From positions 166,967 to 230,966 of the forward strand of contig NMRA01000295.1 in the NCBI GenBank assembly GCA_002633005.1: a stretch of DNA of 64,000 nucleotides. The letters are read 5' to 3'. Within the stretch, counting starts at the first letter, position 1, and each line of letters begins with the position of its first letter. Positions 23,701-32,690 of this stretch are shown piece after piece. Below the pieces are notes generated by a model, which worked only from the letters and a program-made list of their open reading frames with translations, made no database searches and was not told the DNA's origin. Both the position numbers and the translations under genes were made by a program. The stretch is from Phoronis australis (taxonomy: Eukaryota; Phoronida; Phoronidae).

Positions 23701-26700
23701 ATCAGGATATGTACAGTAGGACAACAAGTGTCGATATTCTTTCAAGTCACATCCATGTGAAGCAATGTTGTGTATAAGGTTGAATGTGACAACTGTAAGG
23801 AATTCTATATTGGACTCGCCCAGAGACGCCTCTGTGACAGGCTGAAAGAACACAACACATCTGACAAAAGTAACATTTATAGTCATTGTATTAGCAACAA
23901 CCACCAAGCTAATTCAGGCAGTATTATTTGTAAAGAACATGCTTAGGAATTACTGTATATCAAGGAGTCATTGGCCATTCAGGATCAGCATGCTACTGAT
24001 TCTCTCAATAACGTGTAGAGCTCAGTGACCCTGTAACTATGGTGATGACCCACTTACTTTCTCTGTATCTCTCATTTCACCACATGGATGTGACTTGAAA
24101 GAATATCGACACTTGTTGTCCTACTGTACATATCCTGATGATGTCTTGTTGAATGAGACAAAACGTTGAGTAAACATGAACTTCTTTATTTGTGCGGCAA
24201 TTGTCCGTTTTCTAATCGTACTTTGGCCAAAATATGATGTGATTAACATGTGACCAGCTCCTTAACACCATGTTCGTCATATAGAGTGACATGTTATTGT
24301 GAGCTCCTTAATACCATGCTGGTTATATAGAGTGACATGTTACGAGCCTTCTTGTAGAGTCTGATCTTGACCAATAACAGACTATCAGTTCTTTTGAAAC
24401 CCAGATATCACCTCCAATTTGACATTTGACAAAGGAAAATTTTGAGACCAAATTCATAACACTAAGTTTTCGAAATCAAAAGTTTGTTAATGTGATGGAA
24501 GACTGGTTCATAGCCATTTTAATTTCTCAGAGTTAAGTTTGGGAGATGCTTCTGGTTTAGGTATGATCCTACATTTGCATGTTTTAAATATTCTTTTACA
24601 ACTCGCTCTTTACTTTGTTCAATTTTAGACACCAAGTCCGATCCATTGTCAGACACACCTAATTGCAGCTTTGTTGATGTAGAGTCCTGCACTCCAGTAA
24701 AAAACAATGGTCCAGCTATCATTTCTAATGGAAAAGAAGTTGCTGATGCTTCAAATTCAGCTGAAACAGAATGTGAAAGTTGTGTTGAGGCAGCAGAATG
24801 CTCTGATGATAAGGGATCTAATAAGGATAGTACTAGCTCTGCGCTAGTGGAAGAATCTCCAGTCAAACAGAATGGTAGTAATGCTAGTGAAGGGAGCTGT
24901 CTGTTGAAGGAGTTGCAGACAAGAAGTGTGACATATCGTGATTGTGGTGTTTACTGGTCTGATGGATGGAGGAGCAAGTTGTGTACCTGTAACACCTGTA
25001 AGGTAGGGGACGTCACTTTTCTGATAGTGTTACATGAAATGTCAGCTTTTCTCAGTTTTGAAGAATTATATACTGATACTGTGAATTTCTTTTCTGTTCA
25101 GCAAATGTATGCAGAGAAGAAAGTAGACTTCCTCCCAGATGAGTCGGACAGTGTGCAGTCTTATGAAGCCAAGGGCCGGGAGACGACATCCTCTCAGTAT
25201 GACCAGGGCATGCAAGCTCTAGCTAGTATGAATCGGCTCCAACAAGTGGAGGTACTGCAAGGTATGTATAGATGACGTTGCATGATATCTGCTCTGGATT
25301 AGTCACCTGAAGTCTGGTGTTGTTAAAATCACAGAACCTATATGGAAGAAAACATTGAGGTTATTTTTTGTGCGCTCTCAAAAATGCTACAAATCTTTGA
25401 TATGTCAAAAAGCAATGTTTTGACTTTTGGCTTTGACTTTTGGCTACTCTTGAAATTTGGCAGATAGTGTGCTTGGTGCTGTGTGCCTGATGCTGTTTGT
25501 GCCAGGTGCTGTGTGTGCCTGGTGCTGTGTGTGCCAGGTGCTGTGTGTGCCAGGTGCTGNNNNNNNNNNNNNNNNNNNNNNNNNNNNNNNNNNNNNNNNN
25601 NNNNNNNNNNNNNNNNNNNNNNNNNNNNNNNNNNNNNNNNNNNNNNNNNNNNNNNNNNNNNNNNNNNNNNNNNNNNNNNNNNNNNNNNNNNNNNNNNNNN
25701 NNNNNNNNNNNNNNNNNNNNNNNNNNNNNNNNNNNNNNNNNNNNNNNNNNNNNNNNNNNNNNNNNNNNNNNNNNNNNNNNNNNNNNNNNNNNNNNNNNNN
25801 NNNNNNNNNNNNNNNNNNNNNNNNNNNNNNNNNNNNNNNNNNNNNNNNNNNNNNNNNNNNNNNNNNNNNNNNNNNNNNNNNNNNNNNNNNNNNNNNNNNN
25901 NNNNNNNNNNNNNNNNNNNNNNNNNNNNNNNNNNNNNNNNNNNNNNNNNNNNNNNNNNNNNNNNNNNNNNNNNNNNNNNNNNNNNNNNNNNNNNNNNNNN
26001 NNNNNNNNNNNNNNNNNNNNNNNNNNNNNNNNNNNNNNNNNNNNNNNNNNNNNNNNNNNNNNNNNNNNNNNNNNNNNNNNNNNNNNNNNNNNNNNNNNNN
26101 NNNNNNNNNNNNNNNNNNNNNNNNNNNNNNNNNNNNNNNNNNNNNNNNNNNNNNNNNNNNNNNNNNNNNNNNNNNNNNNNNNNNNNNNNNNNNNNNNNNN
26201 NNNNNNNNNNNNNNNNNNNNNNNNNNNNNNNNNNNNNNNNNNNNNNNNNNNNNNNNNNNNNNNNNNNNNNNNNNNNNNNNNNNNNNNNNNNNNNNNNNNN
26301 NNNNNNNNNNNNNNNNNNNNNNNNNNNNNNNNNNNNNNNNNNNNNNNNNNNNNNNNNNNNNNNNNNNNNNNNNNNNNNNNNNNNNNNNNNNNNNNNNNNN
26401 NNNNNNNNNNNNNNNNNNNNNNNNNNNNNNNNNNNNNNNNNNNNNNNNNNNNNNNNNNNNNNNNNNNNNNCCTCTGGTGACAGTGATTGAGATAACATTT
26501 ACCTCTGGTGACAGTGATTGAGATAACATTTACCTCTGGTGACAGTGATTGAGATAACATTTACCTCTGGTGACAGTGATTGAGATAACATTTACCTCTG
26601 GTGACAGTGATTGAGATAACATTTACCTCTGGTGACAGTGATTGAGATAACATTTACCTCTGGTGACAGTGATTGAGATAACATTTACCTCTGGTGACAG

Positions 26701-29486
26701 TGATTGAGATAACATTTACCTCTGGTGACAGTGATTGAGATAACATTTACCTCTGGTGTTTGATTGCAATGACACCATACTGATCTGTGTTTGTTGTAAA
26801 CAAAATATAGAAAAGGCGCTGTGCATTAGAAAAAATGGGAGGTTGATGCCGGGTTCATTGTGACTTAGTAGCAGTATTCTGTTCTTACAGTTCTGCATCT
26901 GATGTGGGGGTTGAAGTTCACATTTGTGAAAATTGTTTCTTGGATATCTAGGTAACAGGTAACATTGCCTATGTGTGTACTTTTTCAGAGTACAACGAGT
27001 TAAGGACTGAATTGACAGATTACCTGAAGAAATTTGCTGAAAATAAGAAGGTAATAAATACACAAAACGTATCGAGAGTGCCGTACATGAAGTAATATCC
27101 CACGAGACATTATTCCGTGTATCGACCGAGACCAAATTTATCCCATACGCTTCGAAGTTTCTTTCATTTTTTCCACAGATTTTTTAAATACTTCACTCAC
27201 ACACTGTTCACTAGGCAGATCACATCCTACATGTATGTACTTGTGCGTTAGGCTACAAGTTTTCTCTAGTAAAGGAAACAGTTTTAAATGTGAGGATTTA
27301 TTACTTGAAAAGGGATAACAAAGATGAAAACAAGGGTAACATTTCATTGAACTTATAACATCTCCTGAAAATAGTTAAATAACAACAATATTTGATATTG
27401 TAGTTACCAGGGAATCGGCGCTGAGTTGCAGACAATAAAATATTTAGTAAATGAAAACTGAGACAGAACTGTTATATACAGGGCTTGGAATTTTCCGCGG
27501 AAACGCGGATTTCCGCTTTTTTCAAATGTGCCGTCCGCTTTTTTATAATATTTCTGCGTAAAAAAAATCGGATTTGATATAAAATTTCCGCGGCAAATTC
27601 CTTTTTTACCACAGCGTTGCAGACGACGTTCACCTCGAAAAGCGGAAGTTGCTCTTTATGTTTCGGAGGAACGTAAATTGTCGGGGCACCTGGGACAGCG
27701 TGGTGGGATTTTCAATGGCGTCTCGTGTTATTGTTAAGCGCGACGACAAATACTACCGCTCTGCAGCCAAAAATGTGTGGGGGTTGGGAGTGGGTGGGCG
27801 AGCTAAAAGGACGCAGACGCATGCTACTGATGGTGGTAAGGTTTTTTTTGTTTTTTTATTTAGTCTTCCCGATTTTTGTCGAGGAAAGGTTCACATTGAC
27901 CATTTCAAGACTGGTTAGCGGGCATGATTTCGGCCGTAAAAGTTTCCGCGTTTTTTGTCATTGGTCATTCCAAGCCCTGTATATAATTAGCAGTCCTGTT
28001 CCATATGTTACGATTGAGACCTGATTGTATGTTGAGTGTTATTTACACTGCTGTAATTGTTGAACTATTTGCCGAAAGTTTTGTGATCGAACCGGCTACC
28101 GACGTCAAGTCGACACTGACCTACCTGTTGAACTTTCCATGTCAGAGGTCGCTGTTAAAGTAGTGCAGGAGGTGAATACGGAAAACTTTATTACATGGAC
28201 GTATTTCCCTCGACAGATTCAATGCGTAAGGGATAAAAGCATTTCACAAAAGTTCACATAACTTCTACATTATTTTGATAAAACGTGGGCTAATGCTCTA
28301 GTGTACAGAAGTCCTTCATCTTGGGCAACTGCAACCAACATACTTTCCAAAAGTATGCTCTTAAAGCCCTGTAGGTCATATCTTCAACATGTTGTGATTC
28401 ACGTATTTTCCTGAATTTTGCCTGTATATGCTCTTCTGTTTGCATTTCTAGGAGGATTTCAACTAAACTTTCTCAAAATTGTGCTTAAAAATTGCTGTAG
28501 TGCAGTTTTTCTGCATTTTGCATTTCAACTGCATTTTTTAATGCGCTCACATATTTATGTTTACATGTCCATCCATCCGTCCATAGTCCGCTGCTCTTTC
28601 TCCAAAACCCTTTGGCACATGTTTATGAAATTTTGCTCTTGTGTTCTTTTCATGGTTGAAACTGCATGAGCGAATTTCTGGACGGATCAGACTACTGGTG
28701 TACCCCCTACTGGCAATTTTAGTTGTTTACGTTTCCCCATGTATCTTCAAAGGTCCTCAACGGATTTTCATAAAATTTGGCAAATAGGTATCTATTAGTG
28801 AGATGCTGCTACCATTCAGATTTGAGATGCATTCGAGGTATTTTGCGCCACTTAGTGGCAACTGTTTTTTAGTCGAACCACTTTAGGGATGATTTTGAAA
28901 ATTAGCGTATCTGTTGCCACGGTAAAGAGGGCGGCTGACAAGGATTTTCCAACTACTGTGGCGTATTCTAGTGGCAGCTTTTTTTTTTGCACCGATCGCT
29001 GATGCCGATTTTTAGACGAGTCAGACTACTGTGGCGACTCCTTGTGACAGTTTTTTTTGTATCTTTCACTGTATCTCCCTAACCCTCTGCAGGATCTCTA
29101 TTAAATTTGGCAAGTGTATTAATTTATTTATATGAAGTTGGCAAAGGACAGTGGTGACCTTTGGACGGATCCGATAGCCACTGTCCCCCCTAGTGACAAT
29201 GTTTTTCTGGTTGAATTGTGTCTGCACAGATGATCTCACTTTGCACAACATATCTCGTCACCTTTTCTTTGATCCCTGTTAAATGCTCATACTTGCACGC
29301 ATAAAGTCGTTCCTTTTATCATGCTCTTGAAGGTCACCCAAGGTAAAATGCTCATTGTATAGTTACCTATTTTGTTTTTTGTCATAGGTTGTCCGAGAGG
29401 AAGATATCAAAGAATTTTTTGGGCAGTTGCAGTCAAGGAAACGCCAAAAAACTAACCAGCCATCCATGAGTTACTATTGCAAGTAA
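14725..29486 (+). CDS. UBR7: UBR7, putative E3 ubiquitin-protein ligase (UBR box and PHD finger)
   Basis: Ten exons join in frame: 14725-14856, 17675-17808, 18948-19008, 20657-20752, 21587-21640, 22252-22351, 24629-25002, 25102-25261, 26989-27050 and 29388-29486. The result is 1272 nt, 423 aa, close to vertebrate UBR7 (about 425). Residues 1-44 hold the conserved VSMVDVLEEEKQLE-type N-terminus. Residues 45-100 are the zinc-binding UBR box (YACASC, CLACSLTCHDGHELYELYTKR, then FRCDCGNSKF). Residues 128-190 are the atypical PHD finger (LYCTC, RPYPDPEDD, QCVICEDWFHGRH, MVCKDCMKHC, FLWAYA). An acidic Ser-rich linker in exon 7 leads to WRSKLCTCNTCK. The C-terminus has SMNRLQQVE, EYNEL.TELTDYLKKF and the family ending YYCK-stop. 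UBR7 is a nuclear/chromatin protein; human UBR7 is reported to ubiquitinate histone H2B. All junctions are GT-AG. Introns carry minisatellites and transposon remnants, and a 911-N gap lies in intron 8. Confidence 0.96.
15691..16380 (-). pseudogene. 5'-truncated non-LTR retrotransposon (LINE): C-terminal end of the RT ORF and 3' tail
   Basis: An open frame at 16373-15900 encodes the typical end of LINE reverse-transcriptase ORFs: YFNHCPLIWHLCG, KMEKIQHRALKFVFND, ESSYSQLLDKA and LLWNSLPSVMR. The 3' part (about 15900-15691) ends in TTTAAATAAAGATTATTATTACTACTAC, a short-repeat tail. Similarity stops near 16380, where it abuts dispersed repeat family 2, so the copy is 5'-truncated as is normal for LINEs. 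It lies antisense in UBR7 intron 1. The frame is intact over 157 codons, which suggests a fairly recent insertion. Confidence 0.85.
16381..16620 (+). repeat. Dispersed repeat family 2, single copy
   Basis: It shares with 28650-28870 the ordered words CTGTATCTTCAAAGGTCC, GGTATC.ATTAGTGAGATG and TATTTTGCGCCAC.TAG. The same words recur many times between 28.5 and 32.2 kb. Confidence 0.75.
18160..18690. repeat. 44-bp minisatellite, about 12 copies, UBR7 intron 2
   Basis: Repeated words GGGTAACTTCACCAACTT and ACAGCACCAGTTTT alternate with ATGTCTCATC; period 44. Units are 90% or more alike, with the edge units most diverged. Confidence 0.95.
19065..19289. mobile_element. 225-bp foldback element, UBR7 intron 3
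   Basis: The left arm 19065-19155 and right arm 19202-19289 are reverse complements with few mismatches. Each contains AACCCAGCACA, TTGTGTATTTACAAA, GTCCAACGTTT and AGTTCAATTCACCATC. A 46-bp centre separates the arms. It has no coding capacity. It may be a MITE, or a solo inverted terminal repeat of a Penelope-like element, since AAAACGTTGGAC is a word found near such ends. Confidence 0.85.
19719..20138. repeat. 47-bp minisatellite, about 9 copies, UBR7 intron 3
   Basis: Units contain CTATCTCTTGG, then CTAG or CCAG, then AGTACTGGCTGTGCAATGAA. The C/T variant at one site alternates irregularly. The last unit is diverged and truncated. Confidence 0.95.
21022..21197. repeat. 43-bp minisatellite, 4 copies, UBR7 intron 4
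   Basis: Each unit holds GTACAATATTTACATACTCA followed by a CCATTGTGTTTATG word. Confidence 0.95.
21401..21498. repeat. 34-bp minisatellite, 3 copies, UBR7 intron 4
   Basis: Three copies of a unit starting TGCGTTTAAT and containing GATAACTA.ATGCAATCT, 90 bp upstream of exon 5. Confidence 0.93.
22380..22865 (+). repeat. Degenerate dispersed repeat related in style to family 2
   Basis: It contains GATTTGTTGTGTGGGTTTCAATGAAACTT, CCTGTAGTGGCC, TGATTGACGGATTTCATTGAAACTT and TTTGACTATTGTAGCGCTCCCTACTGCG, words of the same type and order as the 28.5-32.2 kb family. It is too diverged to align unit by unit by eye. Confidence 0.45.
23402..23632. repeat. 36-bp minisatellite, 5 copies, UBR7 intron 6
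   Basis: Units carry GTCATATAGAATAACATG and TGACAATTAGATATG. Longer related units (GTTCGTCATAT, GTGACATGTT, GAGCTCCTTAA) lie on both sides, at about 23402-23450 and 24260-24350. The Penelope remnant therefore sits inside an older array. Confidence 0.92.
23676..23705 (-). ncRNA. Hammerhead-ribozyme-like core, left arm of the Penelope remnant
   Basis: On the minus strand CTGATGA (23705-23699), a GTCTT/AAGAC hairpin, then GAAAC (23680-23676): both conserved boxes with helix II intact. Downstream, a possible helix III (GTT/AAC) is followed by ATG, where G would occupy the cleavage site, and no clear helix I was found. Catalytic activity is therefore doubtful. Confidence 0.5.
23770..24018 (+). 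pseudogene. Penelope GIY-YIG endonuclease domain, broken
   Basis: Reading from 23770: VYKVECDNC, EFYIGLAQRRLCDRLKEH, SHCISNNH, then an in-frame TAG at 23944, and onward IKESLAIQ and a terminal SLNN before TAG at 24016. The YIG tyrosine, the R..EH helix and the C-terminal KES...SLN block are the GIY-YIG hallmarks of Penelope-like elements. The internal stop and the missing RT make it non-functional. Confidence 0.8.
24135..24164 (+). ncRNA. Hammerhead-like core, right arm (mutated)
   Basis: CTGATGA (24135-24141), then a GTCTT-type helix, then AAAAC in place of GAAAC. This is the inverted copy of the left-arm core with the G of GAAA lost, so it is probably inactive. Confidence 0.45.
25470..25559. 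repeat. 16-bp minisatellite running into an assembly gap
   Basis: Repeated GGTGCTGTGTGTGCCA with C/T variants, cut by the gap. A different 31-bp array lies on the far side. Confidence 0.9.
25560..26470. other. Assembly gap, 911 N
   Basis: A run of N in UBR7 intron 8 between two unrelated tandem arrays, probably unresolved repeat. Open frames crossing it have no meaning. Confidence 0.99.
26471..26757. repeat. 31-bp minisatellite, more than 9 copies
   Basis: Near-identical units containing CCTCTGGTGACAGTGATTGA and GATAACATTTA. The array starts at the gap edge, so its true length is unknown. Confidence 0.97.
27052..27355 (-). repeat. Dispersed repeat family 3, copy 1 (minus orientation)
   Basis: Reverse complement of this stretch aligns with 53690-54165. 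Shared words include AAGTAATAAATC, TAGAGAAAACTTGTA, CAAGTACATACAT, TTCGAAGCG.ATGGGATAAAT and GGAATAATGTCTCGTGGG. It starts within a few bases of the exon 9 splice donor of UBR7. Confidence 0.85.
27479..27979. mobile_element. 501-bp MITE with 13-bp perfect TIRs
   Basis: It begins CAGGGCTTGGAAT and ends ATTCCAAGCCCTG, and TATATA flanks both ends. Subterminal sequence is rich in TTCCGCGG and CGCGGA words. CAGGG termini are typical of hAT elements, but those make 8-bp target duplications and only 6 bp match here. No transposase is present. Confidence 0.75.
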
Positions 29487-29564
29487 CTGTCCGCAATCGA
29501 GGACTACCAAGTAACTGCCCACAACCGAGGATTACCAAGTAACTGTCCGCAACCGAGGACTACC
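29481..29564 (+). repeat. 28-bp tandem triplication starting at the UBR7 stop codon
   Basis: Three copies at 29481, 29509 and 29537, each starting AAGTAACTG and containing AACCGAGGA. The first copy includes the last Lys codon and TAA stop of UBR7, so the AAG-TAA pair is repeated twice more in the 3' UTR. Confidence 0.95.
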
Positions 29565-29806
29565 AAGTTCACTAGGGTGCTGCTCTTAAGCAAGGCTTAA
29601 ATTTTTGGAAAGTCACTTTGTCACTCATTCAATTTTTTGTTAAGTGTTTAATGTATTTCACATTTACACTTTTGTGTCTGTTTGAAAAGTTCTATGTATG
29701 TACCCAGAAAAGTAGGTGTGAATTTCTGTAGTTTGTCAAGAGTTTTAATATAACCCGAAATTGTGAAATTATTTCCATCAAAAATTGAGCCATCCGAAAT
29801 CATGCA

Positions 29807-29812
29807 AATAAA
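29807..29812 (+). promoter_or_regulatory. Candidate polyadenylation signal of UBR7
   Basis: AATAAA 321 bp after the stop codon, the first canonical signal seen downstream. Confidence 0.55.
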
Positions 29813-30304
29813 GCCCATCTACTCAAGCTACTTTCAAGTAATCGGTACGGTAGCTCATTTGGACAAGTACTTGTGTTTTCAATGGTCAACCTCAGTCTAT
29901 CATATGTCGGGTGAATTTCTTGAGACACCGCCGAGTATTTACAACACATTGAATGTTTTTGACCGTGGTCATCCTCAGAATGATGTTGAGATAGACTTGC
30001 AGTGATGTGAAGTTCCTGCCTTGGGCCACCAAATACAGTGTCATCAATGTTAGAAAGAAGATACTGACCTACTTCACGGATTCCTCCTAAACAGTCAGTA
30101 GGCAGATCTTGTTAAGGACTATCTGAAGAGTGGCCTCGGTTTCTCGCCACGACTTGTGGTTCTCGAGTTATTCAAGACTTTCTTATGTCTGCACTTTTTC
30201 TGACTGGCTTCTTGTGCCATAGTTCCGACGTCCTTAGAGGAATATAACAGACAATTGGTATGTGAATAGATCTTGTTAAAGGTTATGTAGGATCTTTGAA
30301 AAAT

Positions 30305-30405
30305 TTCAGAATTGGCCAACTTTGGAACATCATATCTCAGAAATGGCTGATCAGATTCACATGAAACATGGGTTCTAGACTTTTATCTTGTGCATGACAC
30401 ATACA
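30305..30405 (-). repeat. Dispersed repeat family 4, copy 1
   Basis: The reverse complement matches 45895-46030: TTTCATGTGA.TC.GATCA.CCATTTCTGAGATATGATGT is shared with few changes. Confidence 0.75.
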
Positions 30406-32559
30406 CTGTACCATTCTTTATCATTCAAATCAGTGACCATTTCCACACACAGTGCAAATGGTTGCATTTTTATGCCCCCACATATTTTTATGTGCGTGCA
30501 TATTGTCATCATCTCTGGCTGGGCGTCCAATGTCCGCGACTGTATGTCCTAAATCCGTTTCAGGATCCTAATGAGATTTGGTAGTAAGATGAAGCTGACG
30601 ACAAAACGATGACGTGTTTTGGATGGATTCTACAAATTCGACTACCCCCTACTGCCTATTTTTTTACTTTTGTCTCTGTATGTTTGGAGTTCCTTGATGG
30701 ATTTTCATGAAATTTAGCTAATAGGTTTCTATTAAATAGACCATGACTCGCATTTTCGAATGGATTTGACGTATTCTGCGCCACCTTGTGGCAATTTAAA
30801 AAAAATACCCAAACCGCTCAAGGGGTCATTATGAAAATTGGCAGATTTGTTCCTGACGAGGATGAAACTGATTTTCAGACAGGTTCCGAATACTGTGGTG
30901 ATGAAAGTTGGTGTATATGTTCCTATGTAGAGGGTAATGGATGACCACGAGTTTCAGACCAATATGACTACAGGCGTACCCCCTAGCCGAACTGGAAGTT
31001 TTATTTCATAGGTAAGCCTCTGTATCTTTTTAGAGTTCATTGATGGATTTCATGAAATCTAGCAAATGGGTTTCCATTAAACAGAATATAACACTGTCCT
31101 GTTTTCGGATAGATTTGAAGTATTCTGCACCACCTGGTGGCAGTTGAGTATTTTGACATCTGCCTTTCTATTGGACAAACTGTTCAAAGGATCATGAAAA
31201 TTGGCAGATATTTTGCTGATGGCATGGTTGCAGCTGACACTCATTTTCGGACAGGTTCGACTATTGTGGCGACACCTGGCCCCAAGTTTTTGTTTTGGGT
31301 CCAGGGCTGTATCTTTTTTTCTTTGTGATATGTGGCAAATGTCAGATGAGAGGGGTTTCTGGCCAATTCGACTGCAGGTGTGCCCCTAGTTTTATTTTTA
31401 ATGGGTTTGCCTCTGTATGGGTTTTTGTGAAGTTTGGCAGATAAGTTTTTATTTAATAGCTGCCAAGTATGCCTTTGGACAGATTCAGCGTATTCTGCTC
31501 CACCTAGTGGCCATTTTATGATTTTGAGTTCGTTTTTTGGCATTTGCTTTTTTAAATGTGCCAAACTATTCATTAGTAGTTGTGTTCCTGATGAGATGTC
31601 CAGGGCTGACATTGGTTTTTGAACGGATGTGACACCTGTGGTATCCCTTAGTGGTGATTTTGTATTTGTTTGCGGCCATGACTGCAGCTACTGATTTCCT
31701 TGCGTGATGTTTATGAATTTGGCATGTGTTTTTCTGTAATGTGTCAATTTGTGTTGGATTTGAGGTATTCTGCGGGACCTGGTGGCCATGTCAATTAAGC
31801 ATTTTTTGCCGTCTTCTTTATCGGCCAAACTGCTGAGAGGATCGTTATGAAATCTGGAAGATGTGTTCCTACTGAAATGAGCACGACTGTCGTGCATTTT
31901 CAGATGGGTCCAACTACTGTGGTGCCTCTTAGTAACATTATTTTCGCATCTGCGGCTGTATCTACAAACCCCTTGCAAGTCAGATCACCCTTTGTCAAGT
32001 CTGGCCCTGTGCACTGTAACTTGACAACAGAGGGACGGATTCGACTACAGCTGTGCCTTCTAATGGCAATTTGTTTTTTATGTCTGCCTCTGTATGTTTG
32101 TAGTTTCTTGGTGGATTGTCATGAAAATTGACAGTTTTGTAATTGAGAGAGACAACGATGCCTGCTCTATTTCGGACAGGTTTGGTCTATTCTGCGACAT
32201 CTTATGTTATTAAAAACGCCATTAGGAGCACACCATTTGCGCTGCAGTCGTGGGTGCATGTCAACGCTCCAAGTTGCTCTTATATTTGAATCGTAGTTAA
32301 GATGGAACTGTGACCGCAATTATTCTTCAATTCCTTTTTACACAGCTCTAACTCACTCTAGTGTCACTCCTTTGAGGGATCTTTATGAACATTTGGTCAT
32401 AGATAGTACCTGGTACCACTGGCCGTTCTTGAGTACTTTGAACTTTTCATTTTGAAAATTTTGGTTTTTAAAATAATATTTATGGCATTTACTGAAATCA
32501 TGTTTTCTCCCTAGGACAACAGTTTTTAATATCGGAAGATATATATAGATTATTACTTG

Positions 32560-32690
32560 GCGAAGTCGTTATCCCCCGTATTCTAGAGCCAGAGTGGATT
32601 TTGGTGAATTATAATTCTACAAAATCCACGAGGGCTCTAGATAAGGGGGATAACGACTGAGAACATGTAATAATTTATTTATACCACATA
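32560..32690. repeat. Hairpin-forming inverted repeat, possibly a MITE end or centre
   Basis: GTCGTTATCCCCC..TCTAGAGCC and GTGGATTTTG on the left pair with CAAAATCCAC, GGCTCTAGA and GGGGGATAACGAC on the right, with a short AATTATAATT centre. TTATACCACA at 32684 and its reverse complement at 33291 may mark a larger element, without proof. Confidence 0.8.

Larger units (their letters stand above)
23624..24216 (+). mobile_element. 593-bp Penelope-like element remnant with inverted terminal repeats
   Basis: The 136-bp arms 23624-23759 and 24081-24216 are inverted copies differing at about four positions. Between them lies a GIY-YIG-type coding remnant. Penelope-like retroelements are the class that combines a GIY-YIG endonuclease with terminal repeats in direct or inverted orientation and hammerhead motifs in those repeats. 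The reverse transcriptase is gone entirely. High arm identity suggests a fairly recent origin of the inverted structure. Confidence 0.82.
28540..32200 (+). repeat. Dispersed repeat family 2, degenerate tandem block (~350-bp units)
   Basis: Two anchors recur in order. One is CTGTAT(C/G)TTT... followed by GATGGATTTTCATGAAATTTGGC (near 28739, 29058, 30540, 30676, 31019, 31402 and 32086). The other is TATTCTGCGCCACCTAGTGGC (near 28850, 30770, 31115, 31489, 31762 and 32188). Between them recur GGACAGGTTCGACTACTGTGG and TGTTCCTGATGAG. Units are 70-85% alike by eye. Exon 10 of UBR7 and its 3' end lie inside this zone. No protein is recognisable. Confidence 0.8.

Noticed and set aside
25338-26560. 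Several long open frames of 327-399 codons
   Set aside because: Almost all of each is N from the assembly gap; the rest is minisatellite.
27649-28024. Open frames in the 501-bp MITE
   Set aside because: They cross the element's inverted end and show no transposase feature.
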